From: Jaenimonas drosophilae
Lineage: Eukaryota > Euglenozoa > Kinetoplastea > Trypanosomatida > Trypanosomatidae
Direction of reading: 5' to 3'
Length of the DNA stretch: 64,000 nucleotides
NCBI GenBank assembly: GCA_030849065.1
Contig: JASAON010001654.1
Coordinates: 124,001-188,000 of the forward strand
The position numbers were made by a program, and so were the translations under genes. This document shows positions 10,459-19,126 of the stretch, piece by piece. Under the pieces are notes generated by a model. It had not been told where the DNA came from. It saw only the letters and a program-made list of their open reading frames with translations, and did no database searches. Position 1 is the first letter of the stretch; every line of letters starts with the position of its first letter.

Positions 10459-10914
10459 TTCTCTCTTCCGAGCACCACAGTAAGTGATCTGCTCCAGTGG
10501 CTTCACTCTAACAAGGACGAAACCAATGTGCGTAAAGACAAACTATCTACACTACACTATCATTGAGGACAATAGCAACAAGAAATCAAACACGTAAATC
10601 GTGATAGTGCATGTTGGAAGCCAATCGACATCAACGCGACACAGATTCGTGGTTCGCTGCACCACAGGGATTCATCATCTTCTGGGATCATCACATCCTT
10701 CAATATGAAATGGAAGCCACAGCCGCTGAGAGAGACAACGAGAGACCTCACACCAACCCTCTGTCATCGCAGATGCAGAAGAATCATCCCCCTCACACAC
10801 ACACATCACACCTCTCCGGGTGGAGAGGATAGGTGGAGGTGAAGGTGCCCGTACATGGGCCCACGTTCGCACCACACCGACACAACCTTGTAGGTGCCAT
10901 CGGCTCAGTCGCCG
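10459..10914. other. Intergenic spacer between RPN6 and CK2 alpha
   Basis: About 450 bases holding the RPN6 3' UTR and the CK2 alpha 5' UTR. A short CA-rich run occurs near 10790-10806. No supported gene. Confidence 0.5.
10506..10510 (-). promoter_or_regulatory. Predicted trans-splice acceptor AG for CK2 alpha
   Basis: Reading the minus strand, a T-rich stretch ending TTTCGTCCTTGTTAG is the last strong tract-AG before the ATG at 10458; the G is at 10508, leaving about 49 nt of 5' UTR. Prediction from pattern only. Confidence 0.45.
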
Positions 10915-12426
10915 CTACTCCTTCTTCTTCTCCGGCGCCGCTACATCGCTCTTCTCCCCCTTCTTGTTCTTGTCCTTGGCGTCTGCAGATGCCTTGACCT
11001 CGCGCTTTGCACGGTTGGCCTCCACGAGGGAGTCGAACTTCCCTCCCACCTTATCAAAGAGCGCCGTCACCAACGAATCAAAGGTCTCGAGCGCCGTGAG
11101 GGCGTCTTGATGCAGGGTGGTCTTTGGTCGAGCCGCCGCCGCTGTTTGATCTGCCGCGTTCTCGTAGAACTTCGTCTCACGCTCCGCACGATCCTCCTCA
11201 AAGACAACCAGGCAGTTGTGCTGTTGATCCACGATGCCGTCCAACTTCTTGTCCAGGATGAGCTGCGACAGACGCGCCTCCACGAGTTCCTCCTTGAGCT
11301 CAATGAGAGAAGCAATGAAGGAGATCTGCACGCGGTTGTAGGGCTGCACCAGCTTGAGAAGATGACGCTCAATGAGGGCGTCGTACATATCCTCCAGCTG
11401 GCGTCGAACCACTTCGTCGGAGAGCAGACCAGCCTCGGGGCTCCCATCGTGGGTGGGCTCACTCTCGTCCTTCTTGAGCTTCTCGAGGATCTTGTTGAAG
11501 TGGTGCGTGTCCTGCTTGCGGTAGGCCTCCGCGATGCCGCGCAACGCATCCACGTCCTTCCCACGGTACTCGAGCACATGCTTGGAGGCGAGTACGGCAT
11601 TGAGCTCATCGGGGTTGTCTGAGGCGATCTTCGCCAACAGCATGTACCTCAGCGATCGACGGGCCTGCTGGGCTTGATCCCCAATCTGGTGGAAGCCCTC
11701 AAAGGCCTCATAGAGGTAGCTGTAGGCCGTCTTAGGGTCGTGCTCATCTGCATGGAGGACGCCTGATTGTAGATCGATCTCTGCCTGTGCTAAGGGCGGG
11801 CAGTAGATGCTATTGGCGGTGGTACGGGCAGCAACCAGGGAGGAGCGCGCCTTGGAGATGTTCCTCACGGCGTAGTTAATTCTGCTCTCCAAGAGATAGA
11901 TGTCTAGGAGAAGTGTTCGATCGTCCAAACGCCTAACCTCACGCAGAAGTATGCTGAGCTTGCGGCTGGCGTTGTTGGTGTCCTTCATCTCGAAAAGTAC
12001 CTCCACCTGACGCAACTGAATACGATGACGGAGAAAGGTGCGCCTCTCCTCCCGAGCCCATGTGATGGTGTCAGCGCACACTTCCAACTGCTTCTCGAGG
12101 GATACTCCGCAGTGGACGATGAGCTCGAACAAGCGGCGGACCATCTTTGTGGTTTTGGCCTTGGGGAGCATTGAGAAGAAGGAACGCACTGACGTGAGGA
12201 GATCCATGAGATGCTGGCCCTCCTTCGTCGAGACGAGCATCTCTCCGAGCCGATAAATGGCCTGCTCCTTTGCGTGGATGGCCTCAACAGCATCGGCGTC
12301 ATCCACGTTGGTCTGGATCACCTTGTAAAGGTACTCCTTCGCCTTTGCGCGATCCCCCTTTGCGCACAAGTCCTCTGCGAGGTGAAGATTCCGCTCGCAG
12401 ACTTCGCCCAACTCCACAGGATCCAT
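10915..12426 (-). CDS. RPN6: 26S proteasome lid subunit RPN6 (PSMD11)
   Basis: 503-aa TPR/PCI protein. The region LVAARTTANSIYCPPLAQAEIDLQSG and the following AYSYLYEAFEGF match PSMD11 almost residue by residue, as does the PCI winged-helix part at 339-412 (LVQPYNRVQISFIASLI, LSQLILDKKLDGIVDQ). RPN6 clamps the lid to the 20S core in the 19S regulatory particle. The ATG at 12426 (MDPVEL) is chosen because the longer frame upstream has no ATG. Compared with human (422 aa) there is an extra C-terminal tail of about 70 residues that ends in a Lys-, Asp- and Glu-rich stretch, and a short acidic insert just before the PCI domain. The core fold is intact, so a functional subunit is expected. Confidence 0.93.
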   Translation of the reverse strand: MDPVELGEVCERNLHLAEDLCAKGDRAKAKEYLYKVIQTNVDDADAVEAIHAKEQAIYRLGEMLVSTKEGQHLMDLLTSVRSFFSMLPKAKTTKMVRRLFELIVHCGVSLEKQLEVCADTITWAREERRTFLRHRIQLRQVEVLFEMKDTNNASRKLSILLREVRRLDDRTLLLDIYLLESRINYAVRNISKARSSLVAARTTANSIYCPPLAQAEIDLQSGVLHADEHDPKTAYSYLYEAFEGFHQIGDQAQQARRSLRYMLLAKIASDNPDELNAVLASKHVLEYRGKDVDALRGIAEAYRKQDTHHFNKILEKLKKDESEPTHDGSPEAGLLSDEVVRRQLEDMYDALIERHLLKLVQPYNRVQISFIASLIELKEELVEARLSQLILDKKLDGIVDQQHNCLVVFEEDRAERETKFYENAADQTAAAARPKTTLHQDALTALETFDSLVTALFDKVGGKFDSLVEANRAKREVKASADAKDKNKKGEKSDVAAPEKKKE

Positions 12427-12722
12427 CTTGATATAGGCGTTGATGAGATAGGGTTGATGAAGGTGGTGAGGTGGGTATTGACAGTGGTAGGACCAAACGA
12501 CCAACCTCAAGCTATGCTAGCACTAGACACACCCGCACACGCGTCCGTGAGGTATGATTGGCGAAAATACGACTTCGTTTTGTTGCGAATGACAGATGAA
12601 GAGAGAAGGAGAGTGCGACTTCACCACAACATACAACGTACCCAGTACGTACATATCACCATAAGAACCAAGAAGATGTTTTTTTTAATGAGGTGCGAGT
12701 TACGTACGACAAGAATTACGCT

Positions 12723-13781
12723 TTACTCGATTCGTGCTTTCTTGAGCTCCATCTCCACCACGCCCCCGCATGCCACTGCCGGAATGTATGGGGCCTGGAT
12801 CGGAGGATGAATGGGCTTCAACACCGGCACGCCCTCCTCACGGTGGTAGCACATATCCGCATCAAAACCTTCCAGACTACCGCAAGACAGGAATGGCAGG
12901 ATAACATGCGTCGCATTGGATGATGCGTTTGCGGTCGTAGATACCTTCTCTGTTTCACACGACCCCTCATAAGCCACTCGAGGAGCATCTGGTGTGTAGG
13001 AGTGGCAGGTGAGGCCCATTTCAGCCCCGGTGATGGCGGCTGGATTGCTTGCGGAGAGAATGAAGTGTGGGCAGTAGGAGGCTGGCAGATGATAATTCTG
13101 GCAGAGCAGGAAGCTCTCCATCGATGCATTACGTGATGACATGGGCTTCACCACTCGAACCTGATCAAAAAAGAGCTCGCTCTTAGCAACCAGAAATGGT
13201 GTATTGGGCCCACGGAACATCTTCGTCACGAAGCAGCCACCCTCACGGAGAACGAATGTGGTGATGTTAAGTGCAGCCAAGAGCAAATGATGCTGCAGAT
13301 ACTCGTCAAGCTCGTGAATGCCAGTAACATCTGGCGCGCCATCACACACCACAATGTCTGCCTTGCGTGGGGCGGCAGAAGCTTGCTCGCTATCGCGCTT
13401 TTCATTGTCGTTGAGGAGGCGTATGATCTCCCTCGCAGTGACCTCACTCGTGATATCCCCTTGAAGCAATGTCACCCCGTTGATGGGGGCCATCTCCTGC
13501 AGATCCACCGCCACAATCTTTGGCTGACTAGGCATGGATGGATCCTGCTCATTTGAAGCTCCACCCTTGGCGTAGATGGATTCGAAGTGGCTAGAGAGAA
13601 CCTGAGACCAGCTTCCCGGTGCTGCACACAAATCCACAGCGCCAGTGGTGATTTGGGCAGGATCTAGAATGTTAAACTCCTCATGAATCTGAAGAAGCTT
13701 GTAGGCACTACGTGCTCGGAAGCCTTCCTCCTTGGCTTTCCGGTAGTAGATGTCACGCTTGTCCTTGGAGGCTCGTCCCAT
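12723..13781 (-). CDS. TRM7: FtsJ-family tRNA 2'-O-methyltransferase, TRM7/FTSJ1-like
   Basis: 352 aa. It opens with MGRASKDKRDIYYRKAKEEG, the classic TRM7/FTSJ1 start. The SAM-binding motif is VDLCAAPGSWSQVL (about residues 49-62). The FtsJ catalytic tetrad K-D-K-E is present as K28, D147 (VCDGAPDVTG), K187 (VTKMF) and E222 (RNASMESFLLC). TRM7 enzymes methylate the ribose at positions 32 and 34 of the anticodon loop of several tRNAs, with partner proteins, in the cytosol. An Asn/Ser-rich insert around residues 125-138 and a C-terminal extension to 352 (yeast TRM7 is about 310) look lineage-specific. The 5' UTR carries a CAG trinucleotide run (13828-13844) and a predicted splice acceptor at 13899. 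Confidence 0.9.
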   Translation of the reverse strand: MGRASKDKRDIYYRKAKEEGFRARSAYKLLQIHEEFNILDPAQITTGAVDLCAAPGSWSQVLSSHFESIYAKGGASNEQDPSMPSQPKIVAVDLQEMAPINGVTLLQGDITSEVTAREIIRLLNDNEKRDSEQASAAPRKADIVVCDGAPDVTGIHELDEYLQHHLLLAALNITTFVLREGGCFVTKMFRGPNTPFLVAKSELFFDQVRVVKPMSSRNASMESFLLCQNYHLPASYCPHFILSASNPAAITGAEMGLTCHSYTPDAPRVAYEGSCETEKVSTTANASSNATHVILPFLSCGSLEGFDADMCYHREEGVPVLKPIHPPIQAPYIPAVACGGVVEMELKKARIE

Positions 13782-13896
13782 CCTCTCGTCGATCCAAACA
13801 AATTGCTGGTGTGTGTGCGGTGCTCGGCAGCAGCAGCAGCAGCAAAGGACCCGTCGTTATCGGCGGCGCGGCTCCGTTACCAAATGAACGGCTATT

Positions 13897-13956
13897 AGCT
13901 ACAACAACATCGAGAAAGGGCGGCAGATGGGAGATGAAGAGAGAGAGAGAGAGACA
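13897..13956 (-). promoter_or_regulatory. Polypyrimidine (CT)n tract and predicted trans-splice acceptor for TRM7
   Basis: On the minus strand a CT-repeat tract (about 13938-13956) is followed by more pyrimidine-rich sequence, then GTTGTTGTAG with the G at 13899. This gives a 5' UTR near 117 nt to the ATG at 13781. Pattern-based prediction. Confidence 0.55.
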
Positions 13957-14239
13957 GGTAGCAGAGGATATACGTGAATGGCTCACACACATGGACGGAG
14001 GGACACAACCGAGGGGTGAGGCACACATCAGTGTCTGCGTTTTGATGTAGCCGAAACAGGGGAGAGTTGTGTCAGCCCCATGGTCCATCTAATGTATGGT
14101 GGTTGAGTGTGATGATGTCGTGAAGGGGTGGGAGCGATCCCTCTCAGCGCTCCCTCACTCTTCTTCTCGAGCATGAACCGTGCCCTGCAAGATGACGTAA
14201 CGGCTCCGTTGTCGATTAGTAGACCCGTTGTGGAGAGGT
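13957..14239. other. Intergenic: 3' UTR of UBC9 gene
   Basis: Together with the TRM7 5' region this makes about 460 bases between the two genes. I see no coding sequence, only presumed 3' UTR of the UBC9 mRNA. Confidence 0.5.
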
Positions 14240-14872
14240 TCATCCGGCCTTCATGTGGTGCTTCTTTACTTCCTCTCGCACACGCTCCTCATAGAGCTTG
14301 ATATCCTTAACGTAGACCCTGTAGGGTTCTTCCTGTGCAGGGTCCTTAGCATTGGGGTGGTCGAGCAGCTCCTGAATGGCCAGCAGGATCTGCTTGATGG
14401 TGATGTTGGGCCGCCAGTCCTTCTCTTCATTGAGCACAGAGAGGCAGACCGTTCCAGATGGGTACACGTTCGGATGGAATAGAACCGGTGCAAAGACACA
14501 CTTGGGTGGTCGAGTAGGGTAGTCCTCCGTGAAGTGCATGAGTAGGCGGTACTCCCCTCCTTCCCAAATAGTTCCTGCCTTGCCCGGGATGCCACACTCC
14601 CAGTGGAAGAGATCGAGGCCGCCGCTCGAGTCACTGGGGGAGCCGCTGTTGGAGGTTGGCGATGCCGATCCGTTGAGTGGAGATGCTGTGGTTGACGTCG
14701 ACGCATCATCCTCACGCGGCCGCTTCGCGCCAAAGAAGGCGCTACCCTTATCCTTCGGCGTTTCTGCGGGCATCGGCTTAGCCCAGAACCCAAATGGGCG
14801 ATCTCGTCGCCACGCTCTCCGCTCCTGCTGAAGACGTGAGAGTGCTAACGATGCCCCATTCGTGAAGGACAT
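14240..14872 (-). CDS. UBC9: SUMO-conjugating enzyme UBC9 with a low-complexity insertion
   Basis: 210-aa E2 enzyme. The start ([23 protein letters not shown]) and the core [23 protein letters not shown] are UBC9 signatures. The catalytic Cys is C143, the HPN motif 133-135. UBC9 transfers SUMO to lysines in psi-K-x-E sites, mainly in the nucleus. Relative to the usual 158 aa there is an insertion of about 50 residues (36-85) in the loop after the first beta strand. It contains a basic patch (AKRPRE) and then a Ser/Thr/Asn/Gly-rich stretch, so it probably extends as a disordered loop without disrupting the fold. I start at the ATG at 14872 (MSFTNG); the frame runs on upstream but lacks another ATG. 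A splice acceptor is predicted at 14937. Confidence 0.9.
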   Translation of the reverse strand: MSFTNGASLALSRLQQERRAWRRDRPFGFWAKPMPAETPKDKGSAFFGAKRPREDDASTSTTASPLNGSASPTSNSGSPSDSSGGLDLFHWECGIPGKAGTIWEGGEYRLLMHFTEDYPTRPPKCVFAPVLFHPNVYPSGTVCLSVLNEEKDWRPNITIKQILLAIQELLDHPNAKDPAQEEPYRVYVKDIKLYEERVREEVKKHHMKAG

Positions 14873-14934
14873 GTGCGCAGCAATTAGACTGAAGACGCAA
14901 AAGACAACCACAAATCAGGAGCTGTGGGTGGACA

Positions 14935-14968
14935 GGCTATCGTAAGAGAAAAAGAAAGAGAGAGAGAG
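14935..14968 (-). promoter_or_regulatory. Polypyrimidine tract and predicted trans-splice acceptor for UBC9
   Basis: The minus strand reads a CT-repeat then TTTCTTTTTCTCTTACGATAG (G at 14937), followed by about 64 nt to the ATG at 14872. A second AG at 14889 is an alternative. Pattern-based. Confidence 0.5.
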
Positions 14969-15130
14969 TGGTGTCATGGATGATGGTACGCACATACATT
15001 TCACGAATGCCATTGCAAACAGAGAGTGACCATTCAGTGGGGTTTCATCATCTGTGATGCCAGCCAGTGAGTCAACAACATGTACCCTCCTTAACTTAAT
15101 CCCCCATTCTCATCACCCCAGCAGCCAACG

Positions 15131-17434
15131 CTACTTGAGCACCGTGATCGATCCGAATGGAGGGCAAACATGAACGCAGGGGTATGCGTGTGGCTTCTGT
15201 GAGTGCGCGTCGACGCGGAGGTTCAGTCTCAACGTTCCAACCACAGCGATTGTGGCCCCGGGGAAGATAGTGGCGCGGTAGATGGAATGTGGTACCAGCT
15301 TACCCCCGCAACGCACAGGAATGAGCTCCTCCTCTGTGGAAACACCACATGAGGTGGACGCTGGAATACGAATCACATACTGCAGAACATGTTGGGAGCC
15401 AAGGTATCCTTCCTGGGCGTCTACGACCGTTCCCACCAACATTGTGTTGTTGAGAGCACGCACGTGGACGGGTAGCGCTTCGCCTTCGTCATCACCAAGG
15501 CTGGGAGCTATTGCTTTTCCACCAGGCGCAGCGTTTGCATCACGATCCACTTCGGATGCTTCATCATTACCCGCGGAGGTGCCCGCAGAGGCCGCGCCAT
15601 CGGCGACAAGAGAGGAAAACTGTGGACCCCCCATCAGCGAAGTCACTGCTTGGCTGAGATGTTGCCGCAGTTTCATGCGCTCAGATGAGCTTCGTGCAAC
15701 AGAGCAGCCATTGAGAGACCAGAAGTGTTCGCCTTCCATGATTGCCGTATCTCCATGCGCCACCTCCACGTGTTCCTCCAGTGCCTCCAAAAGGCGGAAG
15801 TGCGACGTGGTTGCCAAGGCCGCCTGCAGAAGCCTCGCCATGTGTTGCCGAGGTGTTGCAGCATCACAATCAACCATGCTCGATGACGCGTTGACCTCCT
15901 CGAGGCGACTGCTCAAGCACCGTGGACAGAGGACTGGACGCGCAAGAAATGGGGCAGCCTCGGGCGTTGTCAGCCACCCCTCCACAAAGACATCTGCGGC
16001 GTCTCCAGCGCTGCTGTTTTGTAGCTGTGCCCAGCTCAACCACACATCAGAACTGGGGTCCGTGACAGGTGGAGGAGCAGGGCCGTTCTCCAGGTCGACG
16101 AAGGGGTTCACGGGCTCCTTCTCCACTTCCACCTCCATAGCATTGGCTGAGTCCCCAAACGGGTTTGGGTACTGCGCATTGAGCTCCTTGATGGGAATGA
16201 TACGCGCAGTGGATGCCCGCTTCACTACATTCGCGGCCAGGGTTCGGAGCCCTGGGGCAGCTCCTTCTGGAGTCGCTCGGGCAATGGGAGCACTGGTAGC
16301 TTCACCACGCTTGTCCGCCTGGCCCTCCACAACCAGCACAAAGGGAATGAAGAGGCTGCCATCGCGGCTATCCAAGCTCACCGCTGCAGGGGCTGCGCTC
16401 GAACTGGCCTTGGTTCCCATGAGCTGGCTCAGGGACGCTGAGGTGGAGGGGGACGCGGTGCGGTTCTCCACCTTTTGCTTCCACGCCTCCACGACCCCGG
16501 GTGGCTTGGAAATGTCCTCACGTTGCATCGCTACATGATCCCACACGTCAACGAGGAGCTTGCTGATCTCCTCATCCTGCGGCAGCGTGGTGACAACTCT
16601 GTCCTTCCGCGCAATTGCTGCTTTACCTAGCGGACGTGTTGATGCAGGAGCCTTCACCCCGTCCGCAGAACTCATATCCTCCTTCGTGCTTCGCAGTGGT
16701 ACAGCCCGCTTGGTGGCCGTTGTTGGAGAGACAAACTCCTCACGGCTCACAAGCATCCCCGGACCGGGCCCATCTCGTACTTCGGCCTTACTTCCAGGAC
16801 TAATCTGAGCCAACCCACTGGTGGGGTCCCCGTGCAGACGGACGTGATCCCCAGCCGTTGCCCGTGTTCGGAAAGCCTTGCCGCAGAGTGTGCAGTGAAA
16901 GCGCATACAAGGATCCACCGGGTTACGGAGCTCAATGGCTTCGGTGCGTGACGAAGTCCTCAGAGATGATGCCACTACATCTGACGATGATGTCGGCAAT
17001 GAGGAGGAGGGTCCGCCAGCTCGCCGAGTTGACGATTGTGTTTCGATGCGCAGCGATCGGGTACCTGCTGTGTGCAGCGGTGGTGGATCATAGGTTGGGG
17101 GGTAGGCCCAGGTGATACCTTCGGATTCCACCCGCTGAATGAATTGTCGTGGAAACACCGTTGCCGGAACTGCCTCGCAAATCAGTGGGTTGGTTCGATT
17201 TGCTGGTGGACGCTGAGGAGGCACGTTAAGCAGGACTCCATGCTTCTCATGGGCCTCTTGCAGCAGCTGGAAGTGAAGGTCAACCTCACCAATGAGGAAG
17301 GTATCATCATCTTCATCACCCGCGGGTACGTCCGCAGCGCGTGCACACGGAGTTGGCGAAAAGAAAGTGCGCCGGGAAACCAACAACGGTGCTGAGTGAA
17401 GTCGCGAATGGCAAAGGGCATAGCTTCTGCTCAT
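15131..17434 (-). CDS. KREPA1: Mitochondrial RNA-editing complex protein, KREPA1-like (two C2H2 zinc fingers, OB fold)
   Basis: 767 aa from the ATG at 17434, close to the 762 aa of T. brucei KREPA1 (MP81). The N-terminus (MSRSYALCHSRLHSAPLLVSR) looks like a mitochondrial presequence. Zinc finger 1 is C181-x2-C184-x12-H197-x3-H201. Finger 2 has C503-x2-C506 and H555-x4-H560 separated by a long 48-residue loop. The last 105 residues (661-767) form a beta-rich OB-fold-like domain starting LVGTVVDAQEG. KREPA proteins organise the editosome core through OB-OB contacts and help place ligases and TUTases for U insertion/deletion editing of kinetoplast mRNAs. The middle is low complexity. An in-frame ATG at 17551 gives a 39-residue longer protein, but the AG following the pyrimidine stretch near it lies inside that frame, so I prefer 17434. 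KREPA2 is the main alternative. Confidence 0.85.
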   Translation of the reverse strand: MSRSYALCHSRLHSAPLLVSRRTFFSPTPCARAADVPAGDEDDDTFLIGEVDLHFQLLQEAHEKHGVLLNVPPQRPPANRTNPLICEAVPATVFPRQFIQRVESEGITWAYPPTYDPPPLHTAGTRSLRIETQSSTRRAGGPSSSLPTSSSDVVASSLRTSSRTEAIELRNPVDPCMRFHCTLCGKAFRTRATAGDHVRLHGDPTSGLAQISPGSKAEVRDGPGPGMLVSREEFVSPTTATKRAVPLRSTKEDMSSADGVKAPASTRPLGKAAIARKDRVVTTLPQDEEISKLLVDVWDHVAMQREDISKPPGVVEAWKQKVENRTASPSTSASLSQLMGTKASSSAAPAAVSLDSRDGSLFIPFVLVVEGQADKRGEATSAPIARATPEGAAPGLRTLAANVVKRASTARIIPIKELNAQYPNPFGDSANAMEVEVEKEPVNPFVDLENGPAPPPVTDPSSDVWLSWAQLQNSSAGDAADVFVEGWLTTPEAAPFLARPVLCPRCLSSRLEEVNASSSMVDCDAATPRQHMARLLQAALATTSHFRLLEALEEHVEVAHGDTAIMEGEHFWSLNGCSVARSSSERMKLRQHLSQAVTSLMGGPQFSSLVADGAASAGTSAGNDEASEVDRDANAAPGGKAIAPSLGDDEGEALPVHVRALNNTMLVGTVVDAQEGYLGSQHVLQYVIRIPASTSCGVSTEEELIPVRCGGKLVPHSIYRATIFPGATIAVVGTLRLNLRVDAHSQKPHAYPCVHVCPPFGSITVLK

Positions 17435-17769
17435 GCTCCCAAGTGTTTGGAAGGGAGTACAAAAGCACCCTCGCTGTGGGTATGTTATTCTCATCCTGGA
17501 ACTAGAACTTTTCGTGCAGCGAAAACAACCGATGTCTCTCCGTAACGCCATCCCACACACATGGAAGAAAATCTACCCGTGGTGCCGTGATGGCCTGTGG
17601 CCCTTCGTCACCTTCAAAGTGTAGAAACTATCAACAGCACATCGTGTAGGCAGTAAGAGGATAGAAGATTAACGTACAGAGTAAGTATGGGTGTGTGTCA
17701 CTAGGGACGACTTCATCTTTGGGAGCAGCCCAAGACCAGATCTGATTTATGCCGCAATGTGACAAGGAT
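17435..17769. other. Intergenic: KREPA1 5' region and rhomboid 3' gap
   Basis: About 335 bases. Pyrimidine-rich patches on the minus strand near 17640-17665 and 17520-17600 are candidate splice signals for KREPA1. No gene seen. Confidence 0.45.
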
Positions 17770-18897
17770 TCATCGACCACCACGTGGCAATCGGTGAGCT
17801 TGTGGCTCATCCACCAACTTTCTGTACCCATATCCCAGAAGATACCCAATAGCTAAGCCACCCAGGTGGCCGCTGTGCCCCGTGAAGACGTGATCGGTAT
17901 AGGTTGACTCCTTCTCCCCTACAAAGACCAGCGGAGACTGTTGTCCCCCACAAGACTCCTTGAGAAACTGCGCTGCTGTTGAGACCACCAAAGACAAGGC
18001 GGTGATGGGCGTTCTTGATCGGCCGGCGTTGAAGCCCGACAGCGCCATGATGCCCGCACTCGCCCCAAAGCCAATGTAGCAGTGAACGGTCGTGAAGGAT
18101 GTATCCAGGCGAAGTACCGATGTGGCGGTGTTCCACATGGACTCCACAGGCTCCAATGGGTGATGATCCTTGGCTACCGTGAGTGAGCGCAGTGCGCTCC
18201 AGCCCCTGGAGAACCAATTCCTCACTTCTCTGCCGCCATGACGCAGTGCTACTTCGAGGTAGAGGCCGCCAACTCCTCCCACTACACCACCAACCAGCAT
18301 CACCAACGTTGATCCCACGGCGCTACGTGCACCTCGCAGGATTGAGGGCTCCCTTTGTCTCCGACGTCGACCTGGGGCCTGCACAATCCACTGCCGGGAG
18401 CAGCACTTCTCCACGATACACCCACAGAGCATCATAGAGTTCATGACGAAGTGTTCGTTGCTTCCATGGACGAGCAAATGACTTACCAGCCGATAGCCCA
18501 CACTGTGGGGGTTGGCAAAGTAGTGGGATATCGACGGGAGAACTGACATGCCGTGGCCTCCGTCATTCCCTGTGATGGCCCGCCGCACCGCTCGCGTCCC
18601 TACTGCCACCGCCGCCACAGCAGCGGCCATGGGAGATTCCGACTTGGAGCACCCAAAGGTGATGGACTCAACGCGTTCCCCGTGACTCTTGGTGCGGTCC
18701 ACTTGAGCACTAATTGGGGACCGTGTTTTGACAAAGATGAAGATGGCTTGACGGACGGCACGGGTGCGACATTCGTCGTCGCTGGGCCAGTGACCCAGGC
18801 TTAGGTGCGCGGCCAGCAGCAGCCACAGTGGGGTTAGCTCTACCAGGAGACTAACCTCATCATCCAGAAGAAGACCAAAGAAATCTGATGAAAACAT
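17770..18897 (-). CDS. Rhomboid-family intramembrane serine protease
   Basis: 375 aa from the ATG at 18897. The rhomboid active-site set is complete: the first-loop motif HGSNEHFVMN with H144/H149 and N153, nucleophile S280 in GFGASAGIMAL, and catalytic H344 in GHSGHLGGLAIGYLLG. Several hydrophobic segments flank these. Rhomboids cleave transmembrane helices within the membrane; in mitochondria (PARL type) they process imported proteins, while other members act at the secretory pathway. The N-terminus starts acidic and hydrophobic, so location is unclear, although it sits next to three mitochondrial-type genes. Between the Asn motif and the Ser motif lie about 127 residues, far more than the roughly 47 in bacterial GlpG; the extra sequence includes an Arg-rich loop (GRRRRQRE). 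Confidence 0.85.
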   Translation of the reverse strand: MFSSDFFGLLLDDEVSLLVELTPLWLLLAAHLSLGHWPSDDECRTRAVRQAIFIFVKTRSPISAQVDRTKSHGERVESITFGCSKSESPMAAAVAAVAVGTRAVRRAITGNDGGHGMSVLPSISHYFANPHSVGYRLVSHLLVHGSNEHFVMNSMMLCGCIVEKCCSRQWIVQAPGRRRRQREPSILRGARSAVGSTLVMLVGGVVGGVGGLYLEVALRHGGREVRNWFSRGWSALRSLTVAKDHHPLEPVESMWNTATSVLRLDTSFTTVHCYIGFGASAGIMALSGFNAGRSRTPITALSLVVSTAAQFLKESCGGQQSPLVFVGEKESTYTDHVFTGHSGHLGGLAIGYLLGYGYRKLVDEPQAHRLPRGGR

Positions 18898-19126
18898 GAT
18901 CCCTGTCAAGCTGCGTGTCGCATCACCACTTCCACAAAAGAATGAGGTTGTGAAAAGAGATGGTAAGCATGAATAGCCCGACCCGAGAAGCTAACATCCT
19001 TGAGCATGGTGCAGCAACGGCACACAGAATAAGAAGATGAGTGGTAATGCGCGACGTGCACGTGCCGTCTCTCAAGTAACATTTAGTGGTTGCCTGCAAG
19101 GGCCACACAGACTGGGTGGCAACCCT

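Noticed and set aside
13828..13844. CAG repeat as part of a coding poly-Gln/Ala tract
   Set aside because: It lies between the predicted splice acceptor (13899) and the TRM7 ATG (13781), so it is 5' UTR.
15282..16538. 418-codon plus-strand frame inside KREPA1
   Set aside because: Antisense shadow; the minus-strand frame carries zinc fingers and an OB fold.
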